A DNA stretch of 52,522 bases from Welwitschia mirabilis (taxonomy: Eukaryota; Gnetophyta; Gnetopsida; Welwitschiales). Positions 1 to 10,144 of this stretch are shown one piece after another. A program made the position numbers and the translations under genes. The notes beneath the pieces are model-generated. The model was not told where the DNA came from. It saw only the letters and a program-made list of their open reading frames with translations, and ran no database searches. The first letter of the stretch is position 1, and each line of letters opens with the position of its first letter. The stretch lies in NCBI GenBank assembly GCA_051453625.1, contig JBOZIK010000001.1, positions 81,797,138 through 81,849,659 on the forward strand. The letters run 5' to 3'.

Positions 1-206
1 CCACAACAGAAAGTTGGCAAATATTCCTTGCATATGAAGAAAAAATATCATGAATGAGGATGGTTAAAAAAGGGGTTACATGATTTCCTGGCCACTGGGT
101 GCTTTTAATAATATAATTAAGATAATGCTTCATATTTTAATCATGAGAAAAAAGTATAAATACATGTCTCCATAATAAACATTCAATTTAGCATTTACTT
201 AATAAT
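1..206 (-). repeat. LTR fragment of family L
   Basis: This stretch aligns with about 45641-45860, an inner part of the long LTR of element L. Shared landmarks are the ggggttaca block, the gccac-aggtgctt block and the run ending attcaatttagcatttactt. Similarity stops at about 206, where A-family sequence begins. The rest of this copy lies off the window or is lost. The strand is assigned from element L, whose PBS and PPT read on the minus strand. Confidence 0.7.
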
Positions 207-816
207 GCATGTAATAGTTATTTAATAAATACCTTATCAACCACATATAATTTAGTGTCATAATAGTTACTTAATAATGCATTTACTTAGGATCTCTATT
301 CTTAAACATATTTATAACTTACTAATGGATTTGTATACATCATTTTAAGTTATCATACTTAGTTTAGATACATGAGTTTTCAGTATCACTATCCCAAGTT
401 ATGCATACCAATCATCATTTTATAAAGTTGTTATTGTTATATATTATAATGATTTTTTGTTTATGATATTTCTTTATTATATTGTAATGTATTAAACATT
501 TTAAATAGAATGCTAATGAATATTTTAATACTTACATTTTTCTAAAAATCATGTTATAGCCATCTAACTTTTATTTCAATTTTAGAAATATTATCATCCC
601 CATTGTCATTCACACAACAATTAAGATGATATGTCTATTATACATTCTAATTAGTTATTATATTAGTTAATTGGTTTTTGATATTTATGCCTCCATGGTA
701 AATATTCTTGAACTCAATTTACATTTTCCCTAGTTGCTAGTTATCTAGTCAAATTATCTTGTAATATGGTTAATGGCTTACTTTGTTAGAAACTAATAAG
801 GCTAAGTAGGGGGCTC
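207..816 (+). mobile_element. 3' internal tail of a second A-family (Athila-like) element
   Basis: Non-coding sequence homologous to the region just upstream of the 3' LTR of element A (about 19900-20480). Both share blocks around agttaattggtttttgata, tagtcaaatta and aaggctaagtag, and both run into a polypurine tract and an A-type LTR. It is the truncated end of another copy of the family. A hairpin-type motif of the family lies at about 592-635. No coding frame is visible. Confidence 0.65.
801..816 (+). other. Polypurine tract of the truncated A-family copy
   Basis: The sequence gctaagtagggggctc directly precedes the LTR start, in the same place as the purine tract before the 3' LTR of element A (gctaagtagaggccta). 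Polypurine tracts prime plus-strand DNA synthesis, so this marks the following LTR as a 3' LTR. Confidence 0.6.
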
Positions 817-2072
817 TATTGTGATGCCAATTTGTAGAATTTTTATTAGGTATTTTTATTAATTTTGTAGGACATTCATACAAGTCTAGATGAAATTATG
901 ATGATTATGAAAAATTGATAAGATGATTATAAAAATATGCAATTCTTAGCATATTTAGAGCATCTTAGTCTTATTCTCATAGTTCATGCCTTAAAGGAAA
1001 GATTAATAATGCAAAAGACTAATTTCTCTTAAGCTAAAGTGATAAAGAGGCCTATCATCCCCTCTATCATCACCTTTATTATTCCCATAATAGTTACGAT
1101 GATACTACCATTGATATAGAATGAAGCTAAGGAGTTGATTACAGATCTTGAAGCTAATGACTCATCTCTTATTATGGAGTATCATCCCCAACATAATCTT
1201 CATGACATACAGGATGACAAATATTTTGTATGGATGGAGGGAATTATCTTTGTAATGGAGTCATGTAGCCCATGTGGATTGCTAGGGTCTTTTCTCTAAC
1301 TTTTAGGTTTTGTTTTTAGAACTTTAACATAAAACTATAAATAGTTCCTTTTTTCTTCACTTTAATTTCCATCTTTTGTAGCAGATATTCTTATGATGGA
1401 ATATCAAAAGATAAGAGATCCATCCATTAGCTAGAGAGAGAAGATTACCTTGGTGGTGATTGTAATTTGTTGTAATTGGATAATAAATTGATAATTAATA
1501 CAAGAAATCTCTTCATTTTTATTGTGTGAATATCTTTTATGGTTTAACTTGATTATGATTTAGTGATAGCTTTATAGTTTAGCTAGATCATAAAGGAAAT
1601 CTTTGTTATGGTTAACATTATTAGTTTACATGTTATACTACATTTTATTTTATTTCATTTCCATATTTACATTTATTTATATTCTGTATATCTTTTATGT
1701 TGATTAGATTTAAGTGATAACTCTTTCTAATTAATTTAAGTTATAAGGTCCAATCTTGATGATAGGAAGACTAGTAGTCAAATAGATTTATCATTCATCC
1801 ATTGGAATTTTATCATCATTCATCTTACATTACATTTACATTATTGTTTAGTTTCATTTACTAAAGGAAAGAGATTAAAAACACTTTATGAAATCAATTC
1901 TCTAACTTCTAACCTACTGCCTTTAATGTATTATGACATTCATGTTAACTGTCATCTATACTATTGTGTGTGTGTGTTTTTTTTTCTTTTTCTTTTTTTT
2001 TTTATTTGCAAGTATTATGATTTATCAATTTTGCCTAAGGACTTAGAGATTGCACAACTTTACATCATAACA
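817..2072 (+). repeat. 3' LTR of the truncated A-family element
   Basis: An LTR of about 1.26 kb, homologous along its length to 3952-5225 and 20481-21885. It begins TATTGTGATGCC, a mutated form of TGTTGCAATGCC at the 3' LTR of A. It ends ...catcataaca, like the ...cactacaaca end of A's 5' LTR. A TATAAATA box sits in the same relative position in all three copies. A TG microsatellite and T-rich run near 1966-2003 is specific to this copy. Hairpin motifs lie at 1075-1105 and 1181-1219. Confidence 0.8.
1336..1343 (+). promoter_or_regulatory. TATA box of A-family LTR
   Basis: TATAAATA within the context aaaactataaata, conserved at the equivalent place in the other two LTRs of the family (4462-4469 and 21162-21169). 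It is the likely core promoter at the U3/R boundary. Confidence 0.6.
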
Positions 2073-2582
2073 AACCATAACATCTCATGAGCATAAATTG
2101 TAGAGCTATTAACATATGTGTTACATATGCATATAGACATGAAAGATAAAGAAAATTTCTTCATTGATAGTTTTATTTCTTTTATTACTATTAAAGTATC
2201 CATATTTAAATCAAAGAATTTAGCAAAAGGATATAAAAAAATCAAAGATAGTAGAATAAAATTGGTTGAGATAACAAGAAAATTAAAAAAAAAATCTTTC
2301 ATAAAGATATATTCTTAAGGAAAATCAATAAAAAATGTCTTATAAAAACAAGAATTGAAACTATAGAAAAAATAATATTAAGTAATAGTAATAAAAAAAA
2401 AAAGAAATTTTAATCAATCTAAGTAGGCTCTGTTTAAAATAAAATAAAACATTCCTAGCCAAAGATATGTAAATAATTAATCTCAAAGATCCAATTTCTA
2501 TTAAATTTCTAGTATGTATTAGTACCAAAACTAACCTAAGAATTGAGATAAATGCTTCTCATGAAAGGGGAATCTATTAACA
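2073..2582. other. Unassigned AT-rich stretch between the A-family LTR and element B
   Basis: No recognisable domain. Overlapping short open frames on both strands (2060-2302 and 2118-2318) are low-complexity, lysine- or phenylalanine-rich and not convincing. The last bases before element B (aaaggggaatctattaaca) resemble a polypurine tract, so part of this could be the 3' tail of a B-like element. Confidence 0.4.
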
Positions 2583-3789
2583 TTTAAAAATTAACATCCT
2601 AATCATGTTAATTGATTAATTTATTTTAATATAAGATATTAATAGAATTGATTTATTAGAAATACATGTATTTTATTAATTTTCTATGATAATTAGAGAG
2701 TTATCATCTTATCATGACATTTTTATGATAATTATTACATTTTAATTGACATACTTAAAAATGATAAACATCTAGTTAAAATAATTGGTGTTTCCATCTA
2801 AGTCACCTAGTGTTAGTAATTCTTCTAAGTAGAATACCTTAATTTTCACATTCCTAACTTGTCATGCAAAAATATAGTAAATGTATATATGGTATAATTA
2901 GGTTTTACATTAGGAGTAACTTTTATTTTTGACAACATAGGATGGTGATGATGATAACATTCAGTAGTGATATGTGATAGTGCTAAGTAGGATGATAGTG
3001 AAGACACATGATAGTAATAGTATCTAGCAAAAGCAACACCATCCAAGAGTAAAGTGTTAACCTTATCATGATGATCCTACCTAATGAAAGATGATTAATG
3101 CCCTACTTAATGCTACATGTAATATTTTATAACTATTTACCTAATTCTACAAGCAAAAGGCTTGAAATCATTCTCATTTTATCTTTTCTTATAAAAGAGT
3201 ATGAAGCTCTCATTTATAATATCCTTCATTTTGAAAAAGAATAGAACATTTAAAGCATTAAGTCATGATGGCCTTCTAACTTCTTTCTTTGGAAAGTGAG
3301 CTTGCTTTCAAGAATAGCTTGAGTAGTTCTACTAGCATCCCTCTTCCTTTGATCTAATGTATTTTCCTTAATACATGATATTTATTTTTTTTTAAATTTC
3401 AACTCATAAATTACTTTGTACTCAGAATTATTAAGTAACAACTTTACTATCAATATCTATTACCATTTAAGCAAGTTCCTTAGTTAATTAATCTAGGTCC
3501 TTTTAATTTACTAGATTTTAAGTACATTTAAGTCCTTACTTTTCATGCTTATTTTAGGATTGAGAGGATTAACACCCTATGAATTCACCAACTCTTAGAT
3601 GATAAATCAAATTATGTTATCTTAACTCAAGCCATCATTACTTAATACTGTGAAGTATGTTTTAGAAAAAAACATGAGATATTCTCACAGTGAAGAAGTG
3701 CAAGTAAACAAATCAATGCAAATTAGATCTTACTTGCCTCCCTACATTTTTGAATAAAGTTTTAAAATAACACATTTTTCAACTCTCTA
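2583..3789 (+). repeat. 5' LTR of element B
   Basis: Aligns throughout with 25437-26637: the opening taaaaattaacat block, the atgtgatag...taggatga block, ataaaa, catgatggccttct, gcttgctttcaagaa and the final caactctct. The first bases are TTTAAAA here and TGTAAAA in the other copy, so the terminal TG is mutated. A TATAAAAG box lies at 3190-3197. The exact right end is uncertain by about 15 bases. Confidence 0.75.
3190..3197 (+). promoter_or_regulatory. TATA box of element B LTR
   Basis: TATAAAAG at the position matched by TATAAAAT at 26069-26076 in the other LTR and by TATAAAAG at 38345-38352 in the related LTR of C. Likely core promoter of the B/C family. Confidence 0.5.
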
Positions 3790-3951
3790 GTTTATTTTAC
3801 AAAGAAAATAATAGTTCAACATCATTTCTAGGGATAATGGCATGTTAACGCCTTAAAAATAGAACAGATTACACTTTCTTGCATGTTTTTTAGTTAGTTT
3901 TTATTTTTCTTAGTTGGTAATAGTTTACTTAATTAATACTAAAGTATTCCT
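3790..3951 (+). other. Start of the internal region of element B, left of the A insertion
   Basis: The part around 3880-3950 (agttagtttttatttttctt, then tagttggtaatagttta) matches 39225-39290 in element C just downstream of C's primer site. A clear primer site is not preserved here. The stretch ends in attcct (3946-3951), which recurs at 21885-21890 on the far side of element A and is taken as its target-site duplication. Confidence 0.6.
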
Positions 3952-5225
3952 TACTACAATGCCAATTTATATAAATTTGATGGTGCATTTTCATTACTTT
4001 TGTAGGATATTTATATAGTTTTGGATGAAATACTAATTATTATGAATAACTAATAGGATAATCATTAAAACATATGATTCTTGGCATATTTGGAGATTTC
4101 TTAGGCTTATTCTGACATTACATACTTTGGAAGAAGGATTCACCTTATATAAGAATAAATTACCTTTGAGATTAGAGATAAGAAATCCTATTACTCCCTC
4201 TGTCATTTCCATAACATGCAAGACAATAGTACTACTGACTTGAATAGAAGTTGTGGGGTTTACAGTGAGGCCTAAAGCTACTAGAGTACCTTTTGGTATA
4301 GAGTGACATACCCTCTATCATTTCCATGATAGTCAGGATGACATTTATTTTTTCATGTTCATAAAAAATTACTTTTTTAACAAGGTTATGTGATCCATTT
4401 TGGGTTGTTAGGTTTCTTTCCTAAATTTTAGGATTGAGCTTCTATATCTTCAATGTAAAACTATAAATACCCTTTCCCTTCATTTCTATTTTCATATTTT
4501 GTATTTGATGTTTTTGTGATAAAAGACTAAAAAATAAGAGGTCCATTAAGTAGCTACAGAGAGAAGTTACGCTTAGTGTTGGGCTAAGTATCCTCTATTA
4601 AGGAACTACTAATTTGTGATAAGTAGAGGTAAATGTTCTATGATCAATTATAATACTCTTTTCACTTCTATAATCAATTCTAATACTCTTTTCACTTCAG
4701 TTGTATTTATGTTCTTTATGGTTTATATTGGTTATAGTTTAGTGACAAATCTATAATTTATTTAGATTATAAGGGATATCTTTATCAAGGTTGAGGTCAA
4801 TTTAGATTTGCATTATTACTCAATTTCCATTCCAGATTGCATTACATATTTTATTTGGTATATCTCATAGTTCATATTAATTAGGAATAAGTTAAGTACT
4901 CTTTTTAATTGATTTAAATTATATAGAAGCTAGTTCTTATAAAAAGAGGATTAGGATCCAATAGAATTCATTCAAATTTCATTTGCATTTTATCTCCATT
5001 TACTTTGCATTGCATTTTACTTTGTTATTTTATTTAGTTATTAAAAGATTAAAAGAATGAAAACACCTTTGAAAATCAATTCTTTAACTTTGAGCATAGT
5101 ACCTTTATTGGAATTAAGGAATTTGGGTGAACCACCATTTATACTAGCATGTGTTTTTCTACAAGTAATTTGATTTATAGGTTTATGTGATGAACTTCAA
5201 GATTGTATAAACTTACACTACAACA
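3952..5225 (+). repeat. 5' LTR of element A
   Basis: About 1.27 kb, homologous to 20481-21885 and 817-2072. It starts TACTACAATGCC (mutated TGTTGCAATGCC) and ends cactacaaca, followed three bases later by the tRNA-Asp primer site. TATA box at 4462-4469. Two hairpin motifs lie at 4200-4227 and 4315-4343. The second contains the perfect 7-bp inverted repeat CTATCAT-TTCC-ATGATAG. Confidence 0.87.
4462..4469 (+). promoter_or_regulatory. TATA box of element A 5' LTR
   Basis: TATAAATA in the context gtaaaactataaata, identical in position and almost identical in context to 21162-21169 in the 3' LTR. Confidence 0.6.
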
Positions 5226-5228
5226 TTT

Positions 5229-5246
5229 TGGTGCTATTACTGGGGA
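5229..5246 (+). other. Primer binding site (tRNA-Asp) of element A
   Basis: TGGTGCTATTACTGGGGA, three bases after the LTR end. Compared with TGGCGCCGTTGCCGGGGA, the complement of the plant tRNA-Asp 3' end used by Athila/Tat elements, all five differences are C-to-T or G-to-A. It sets the element's orientation and the LTR boundary. Confidence 0.85.
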
Positions 5247-5990
5247 AGACTGTAAGAAGCTAGAGAATTATCATTAACTAGATATGTACCTCGAATTTTT
5301 TGTTTAAGTTATTTATTTAAATTAGTGTTGTATTTTTAGTATAGCTTAGAATAGGTTTCTTTTAGCAAATTTTATTTTTTGTAGTTTTTAGGAAGTATGT
5401 CATGCTCTCTATCATCCTAATGACATTGGGTATGATAGTTTTATAATTTTAAAATTAATTTCTACTTTCATAATTTTTCTTATATTCATAGTTTCATAAC
5501 AAAGTTACTGTCATCTTCTCTATCATCCCCAAGATAGCCTAGATGATAGTCTAGTTTTTTTTGTTTGTGTTCAGTAATTTTTCTAAGTTTTTATTTTTTG
5601 TTACTATGATCATTATCCTCCCTACCATCTCCATGGCTAGGTGGATATCAGTCTATTATTTCATATTTTGGTTTTTCATTTATTACTTGAGCATGTAGAT
5701 ACATGGTGACTTCTAGTAGAAAGACAAAATATCAAAGAGTGTAGAACTTGATCAAAGAAAATATCAAAAAAGGATTATTCGACTTCAGGTATGCACATTC
5801 TAGGCATGCAAATTTTTAAATTTGAGAAGAAGATTTTTTTTTTACTTTAATTAATTTAGAATTAGATTTTACAAAAAAAAATTATAGTATAAAAGTAGGT
5901 TGTGTTATTTCTTCTTCAAATATGTTGAATGTATTAAAACCAATGTAAAAACAAAAGCAAATTACTTAGTCTAGTACTCTAATTATAGTA
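5247..5990 (+). other. Untranslated leader of element A with three hairpin motifs
   Basis: No coding frame. It carries three copies of the family hairpin motif: 5408-5438, 5520-5537 (CTATCATCCCCAAGATAG) and 5621-5650. The rest is T-rich and featureless. Confidence 0.5.
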
Positions 5991-7200
5991 GGAATTTCTA
6001 CTATGAATTTAAACATTACTCTTAGAGATTTAATTGCTAATCAGAAACATAAGATCCAAATCCTTTTTGATTCATCTCCCGGTGACGATGTAGAATTAAG
6101 AAACCTAAGTGCTTATCCTATGTTTTTAGGAGAACTTGAGGAAAAACCTTTTGAACATATAGCCAAAATTGAAAAAATTGTGTTTACCTTAGGAAATGAA
6201 AAAAAAGCACATTAGTAACCATACCTACATGATTATTTTCCTAGTTACACTTAGAGAAATGGTAAAAACATGGCTCAAAAATATCCCACATAAGAGTCTT
6301 AAGTCATAAAGTCATGTATAAGAAGTCTTTATCAAATTATTTTGAGTGAAAGTTATATGAGAAAAAGAAGAAAATAAGTTATCAAATTTCATCAACAACC
6401 TCATGAGGATTAGGCCACAGTACATGAGCATTTTATCATAGCTAGCCATGACAATCCTATCGACAAATTTTATAAAGTAGAGTTCATTGATTATTTATAT
6501 AGTGAATTGGATTGTCAAACTAAATAATTTGTAAACTTTTCTTATGGAGGTAAATATTTGTATTTAGGCCTAGATGATGCATGAAGTGTATTATAAAAAT
6601 TGATAAAATAAATTCAAACTTAACCTAATCCAACTAAAGAAAATTAGACTGGAGGTCAAATAATTAAAAACCTAAAGGAGGTTAAACATGATAAGGAAGA
6701 AGTAAGAGGAAACTTAACTAACTTAATTAAAGATCTCACTACCACTTTGGATATGTATACATAAATGATAGTTGATATAAAAGTAGTAAGAGATGAAAAC
6801 TTAACTTGTGAAATTCGTAAAGATGATGCTCATCTAATTAAAGAATCTTCCTATTTACCAACTTATAAAGAAAGAATATTTAAGAAAGTCTATGATTTTA
6901 ACCATATAACACATAACTTCAAAAGTCAACCTCAATTTCAACAAAGATTAGGTGGACAATCAACATGGAAACCTTTTAAAAATAGATTTAGAAAGTCAAA
7001 CTTCTAGTAAAATCAAAATGATGTACTCAAGAAATCCATAGAAGAAGGGAAAAAAATGCAATACAAGAGAAACAAAATTATTAAAAGAACCAATAACAAC
7101 ATTAAAAATACTAATAGTAATATTGAAAAATTAGTGAATGTGCTTCAAAAGACAATGCTTACTAATCAAAAACCATAAGGATCTCTTACTTCCCAATCAT
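5991..7200 (+). pseudogene. Decayed gag of element A
   Basis: A 70-residue open piece at 6003-6215 contains FLGELEEKPFEHIAKIEKI and FTLGN, the pattern of the Athila-type retrotransposon gag domain (F-G-L-x-E-x-P-x-x-H-I...EKI-x-FTLGN). Further along the frames are broken, but a stretch near 6460-6580 retains FY...Y-x-L...FVN...GG, matching the later part of the same domain. The piece at 6765-7007 (HNFKSQPQFQQRLGGQ near its end) looks like the Asn/Gln-rich gag C-terminus. Gag would have formed the virus-like particle. Many stops rule out function. Confidence 0.7.
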
Positions 7201-7599
7201 TGTCCAACATAGATGAGGTTAGGAGAGATTTAAAAGTAGTAACAGGAGTGAAAATAATAAAACGTCTTCTACCCATAAGGTTCCAACTTTCAAGAATAAT
7301 GAAAATGAGGAATATGATATAGAAATTTTGAACTCATACAACTTTCCATTAACATCACATACTAAAACCTCCACTAAAAATTCTTCATATAAAAACAAAT
7401 GGAGGAAATCATTCATTCCTTGATTTAATTAATTAAATATAAATCCTACCTTTGATGAATACTTAAAAACTTTAATGCAAGAGGTAAACATCAACTTGCC
7501 TTTTTGGAATCTCTTTCAAGAAAGTTCTAAATATTCTAAGTTATGGAAGTACTAAATTAGTCATGAAAAAGTGTTCTAAATTCAAAGGCCTTGGATCTA

Positions 7600-8003
7600 C
7601 AATGGTGAGTATTACCTTAGAAAGAAACAAAAGAATTCAAAAAACTTTAATTGATATAGATGCAAGTGTAAACATAATACCTCTTCACATATGTAAGAGA
7701 CTTGGATTCAAATATAGAATAGAACCTACATGAATTATCTTGGAATTGACTGACACCCAAATTAAAAATTCATTAGGAATTATCAAGGATGTAGTTATCC
7801 AAATTGAGGAATATTTTTATCCCATAGATGTTATAATCATTTATATAGAACACCATGGAGGTTATCCACTCCTTTTAGGAAGATCGTTTTATTCAATGTC
7901 TTATTGTATCATTGACATACAATTTGGAATGATGGGATGTTATTTTGATAATAAACAATTTATCATTAGAGTTTTTGATGTAAAGATTAATTATGATACA
8001 TGA
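7600..8003 (+). pseudogene. Decayed aspartic protease of element A
   Basis: The frame upstream of and through 7740-8003 has LIDIDASVNI in place of the usual D-[ST]-G-A-S catalytic segment, then CKRLGF, IILELTDTQIKNSLGIIKDV, YPIDVIII and PLLLGRSF. This order (active site, GI-x-x-DV, YP-x-D, LGR-x-F) is that of Athila-type retropepsins. The catalytic loop glycine is replaced by Asp (DIDAS) and a stop precedes the ORF, so it is inactive. Confidence 0.82.
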
Positions 8004-8239
8004 ATTAACTTTATATGATAATCCCACTAAAACACATTGTGCTAATTTTGAAGATAAAGAACACACCTACTAGGGAGAACTCAATATTTTTACTTGGTAG
8101 AAAAAATTTTTGCAGAGTATTATCCTACATCTATTATTCCTAGGATAGATGGAATAACAACTTAAAATTTTATCCTTAAACTTAAGAAACTACCCTAAGT
8201 TTTAAAATATATTTTTCTATCCCAAAATTAAATGAAACT

Positions 8240-8736
8240 CTTGATAACCAGTGACCTTCTTACTCCTTATACAAGAATCAAACTTGATCTCACTCTTAAC
8301 TTTAAAAGAAAATGCCTTTGCTTAGATACATAAAGACTTTGCTACCATTCCTCTTTACATAGTTTAATACAAGATTTACCTTAGAGATAATGCTAAACCT
8401 ATTAAAAAGCTCTATAAGGACTCAACCCAAACCTTTAAAAAATCATTAAAAATGAAATTATTAAACTTATGAGTGCTAGAATCATATATGTCATATCTGA
8501 TAGTAAGTGGGTTAGTTCTTTAACAATATTTCTAAAAATGAAAGAAAATGGAGAATGTGTATAAATTTTAGAAAAGTTAATGAGGTCACTAAAAAGGATC
8601 ATTTCTCTTTACCTTTTCTTGATTAGAATCCAAGGTTATGTCTTCTACTATTTTCTTGATGAGGATAGTAACTATAATCATATTTGTATAGAAATTAAAG
8701 ACTAACCTAAAACAAATTTTTATTGTGATGTTTATT
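8240..8736 (+). pseudogene. Reverse transcriptase of element A, N-terminal part
   Basis: Fragments in neighbouring frames read CINFRKVNEVTKKDHFSLPF and FLDEDSNYNHICIEIKD, matching the Ty3/gypsy RT blocks R-x-C-x-D-[YF]-R-K-L-N...KDHFPLPF-x-D and FLDG-x-SGYNQI. The sequence continues KTNFYC and is then cut by the LTR of element N at 8737. The rest of the domain resumes at 16051. Several stops and shifts. Confidence 0.85.
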
Positions 8737-10125
8737 TGTGCAAAATTTTACATTCAAAGATATCCTATCATTAATAATCAAAATAAATATTTTTCATAAT
8801 ACATCACACTAGTATAATGGGAGTTAACCCAAATGTCATATTCTCATTAAAGTCTATAAGTATGAAACTCATGTTGATTTGCAAAATAATAAGATCCAAA
8901 AAATAATAATGCAAGAAAATATAGATATCATGCAAAGTACAAAATGCAATCTAAACTAACATGCAATACAAAAATAATCCTAATCCTACTTGCTTTTATC
9001 CTTAATAAAGGCTGCCCTTGATAATTTACATCATTGAAGAAATTATCATTAGATAAAGGACAACATAGACTATAAGGGTCATAAAAAATTCTATAATGCA
9101 AACATGAACAGAGAACAAGGTTTTTGTATTAAAATAGTAATACTCATCTGGGTTACAAAATAGTCGGGTCTCAATGGAGGAGGCANNNNNNNNNNNNNNN
9201 NNNNNNNNNNNNNNNNNNNNNNNNNNNNNNNNNNNNNNNNNNNNNNNNNNNNNNNNNNNNNNNNNNNNNNNNNNNNNNNNNNNNNATATGAAATATAAAT
9301 TAACATGTAATTCAAAAATAACCATAACTCTATTTACTTTTAGCCTTAACAAAGGCTACCTTTGATAATCTATATCACCTAAGAAACTATTACCATATCA
9401 AAGGTAACATAGACTATAAGGGTCATAAGAAAATATACAATGAAAACATAAAAATAAAACCAAGTTTTTATACTAAAAGAGTAACAACTTATAGATTATA
9501 AAATAGTCAGGTCTTAATGGAGGATAGATAGCCCTCCACCAAGTGCACGTCTTTCTTTAGCACATGCAGATGAATCTCCTGCCCTTTGATCTTCTGTCAT
9601 GAGAATGTTCGATGCAATAAAGAAGGGGAGGTGCTGGGTCTTATTTATAAGAAAATACAACAAAAAAGAACAAATAGAAAGTGTGGTTAGGTGTACTTAT
9701 AATGACTAAAAAATGGATAAAATGGTTAAGGGAATCTGTTAGAGTTGGTTACATGTCAGTGTCATCCAGTCTATCCTCTAGACAACCATGGGAACGATAA
9801 TATATTATAGAATATTCTTGAAATGATGACTCAGTAGTCCACATCAACAGTTGTCATCCTACCTTTCATGAGGATGATGAAGGAAATAACAGTCTTCTTT
9901 GATTATTTTCTTGAAGAGAATCTTAGCATTTTTTTCATTAATTCTTCTTCAAATCTATGTGCATTAGAAAGTGCCTTTAATACATTAAATTTGGATAAGA
10001 ATTACACTTCTCTAAGATCTCATCTTGTATCTCCAAAGTTCTCAAAATTACACCTAAACCTATATAAATGTCCTTAAAACAACTTATAAAACCTCATCAA
10101 ATAACCATAAATTGGCAGCACAACA
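8737..10125 (-). repeat. 3' LTR of element N (contains a gap and an apparent partial duplication)
   Basis: Homologous to 14993-16050: it begins TGTGCAAAATTTTACATTC and ends cagcacaaca. A 100-N gap at 9186-9285 interrupts it. Sequence just before the gap (about 8955-9185) is repeated after it (about 9290-9525) with noticeable divergence, explaining its extra length over the other LTR. Hairpin motifs lie at about 9761-9800 and 9851-9883. Confidence 0.8.
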
Positions 10126-10144
10126 TAGCCCTCCACTTAACCTT
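10126..10144 (-). other. Polypurine tract of element N
   Basis: Plus-strand tagccctccacttaacctt reads on the minus strand as aaggttaagtggagggcta directly before the 3' LTR (TGTTGTGCTGCC...). It resembles the A-family tract (aagtagaggccta). Confidence 0.65.

Noticed and set aside
1960-2005. TG and T-rich microsatellite considered as a regulatory element
   Set aside because: Simple repeat near the end of one LTR copy, not shared by the other A-family LTRs.
2060-2318. Overlapping open frames on both strands in the stretch before element B
   Set aside because: Low-complexity Phe- or Lys-rich translations in AT-rich DNA, no conserved pattern, and each is the shadow of the other.
3780-3960. 2583-3789 as a solo LTR
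   Set aside because: Sequence right of it matches the internal start of element C, and a matching LTR plus the remaining interior lie at 21886-26637, so it is the 5' LTR of a split element.
9026-9365. Open frames spanning 9026-9365 on both strands
   Set aside because: They run through a 100-N gap inside an LTR. The open length is made of N.
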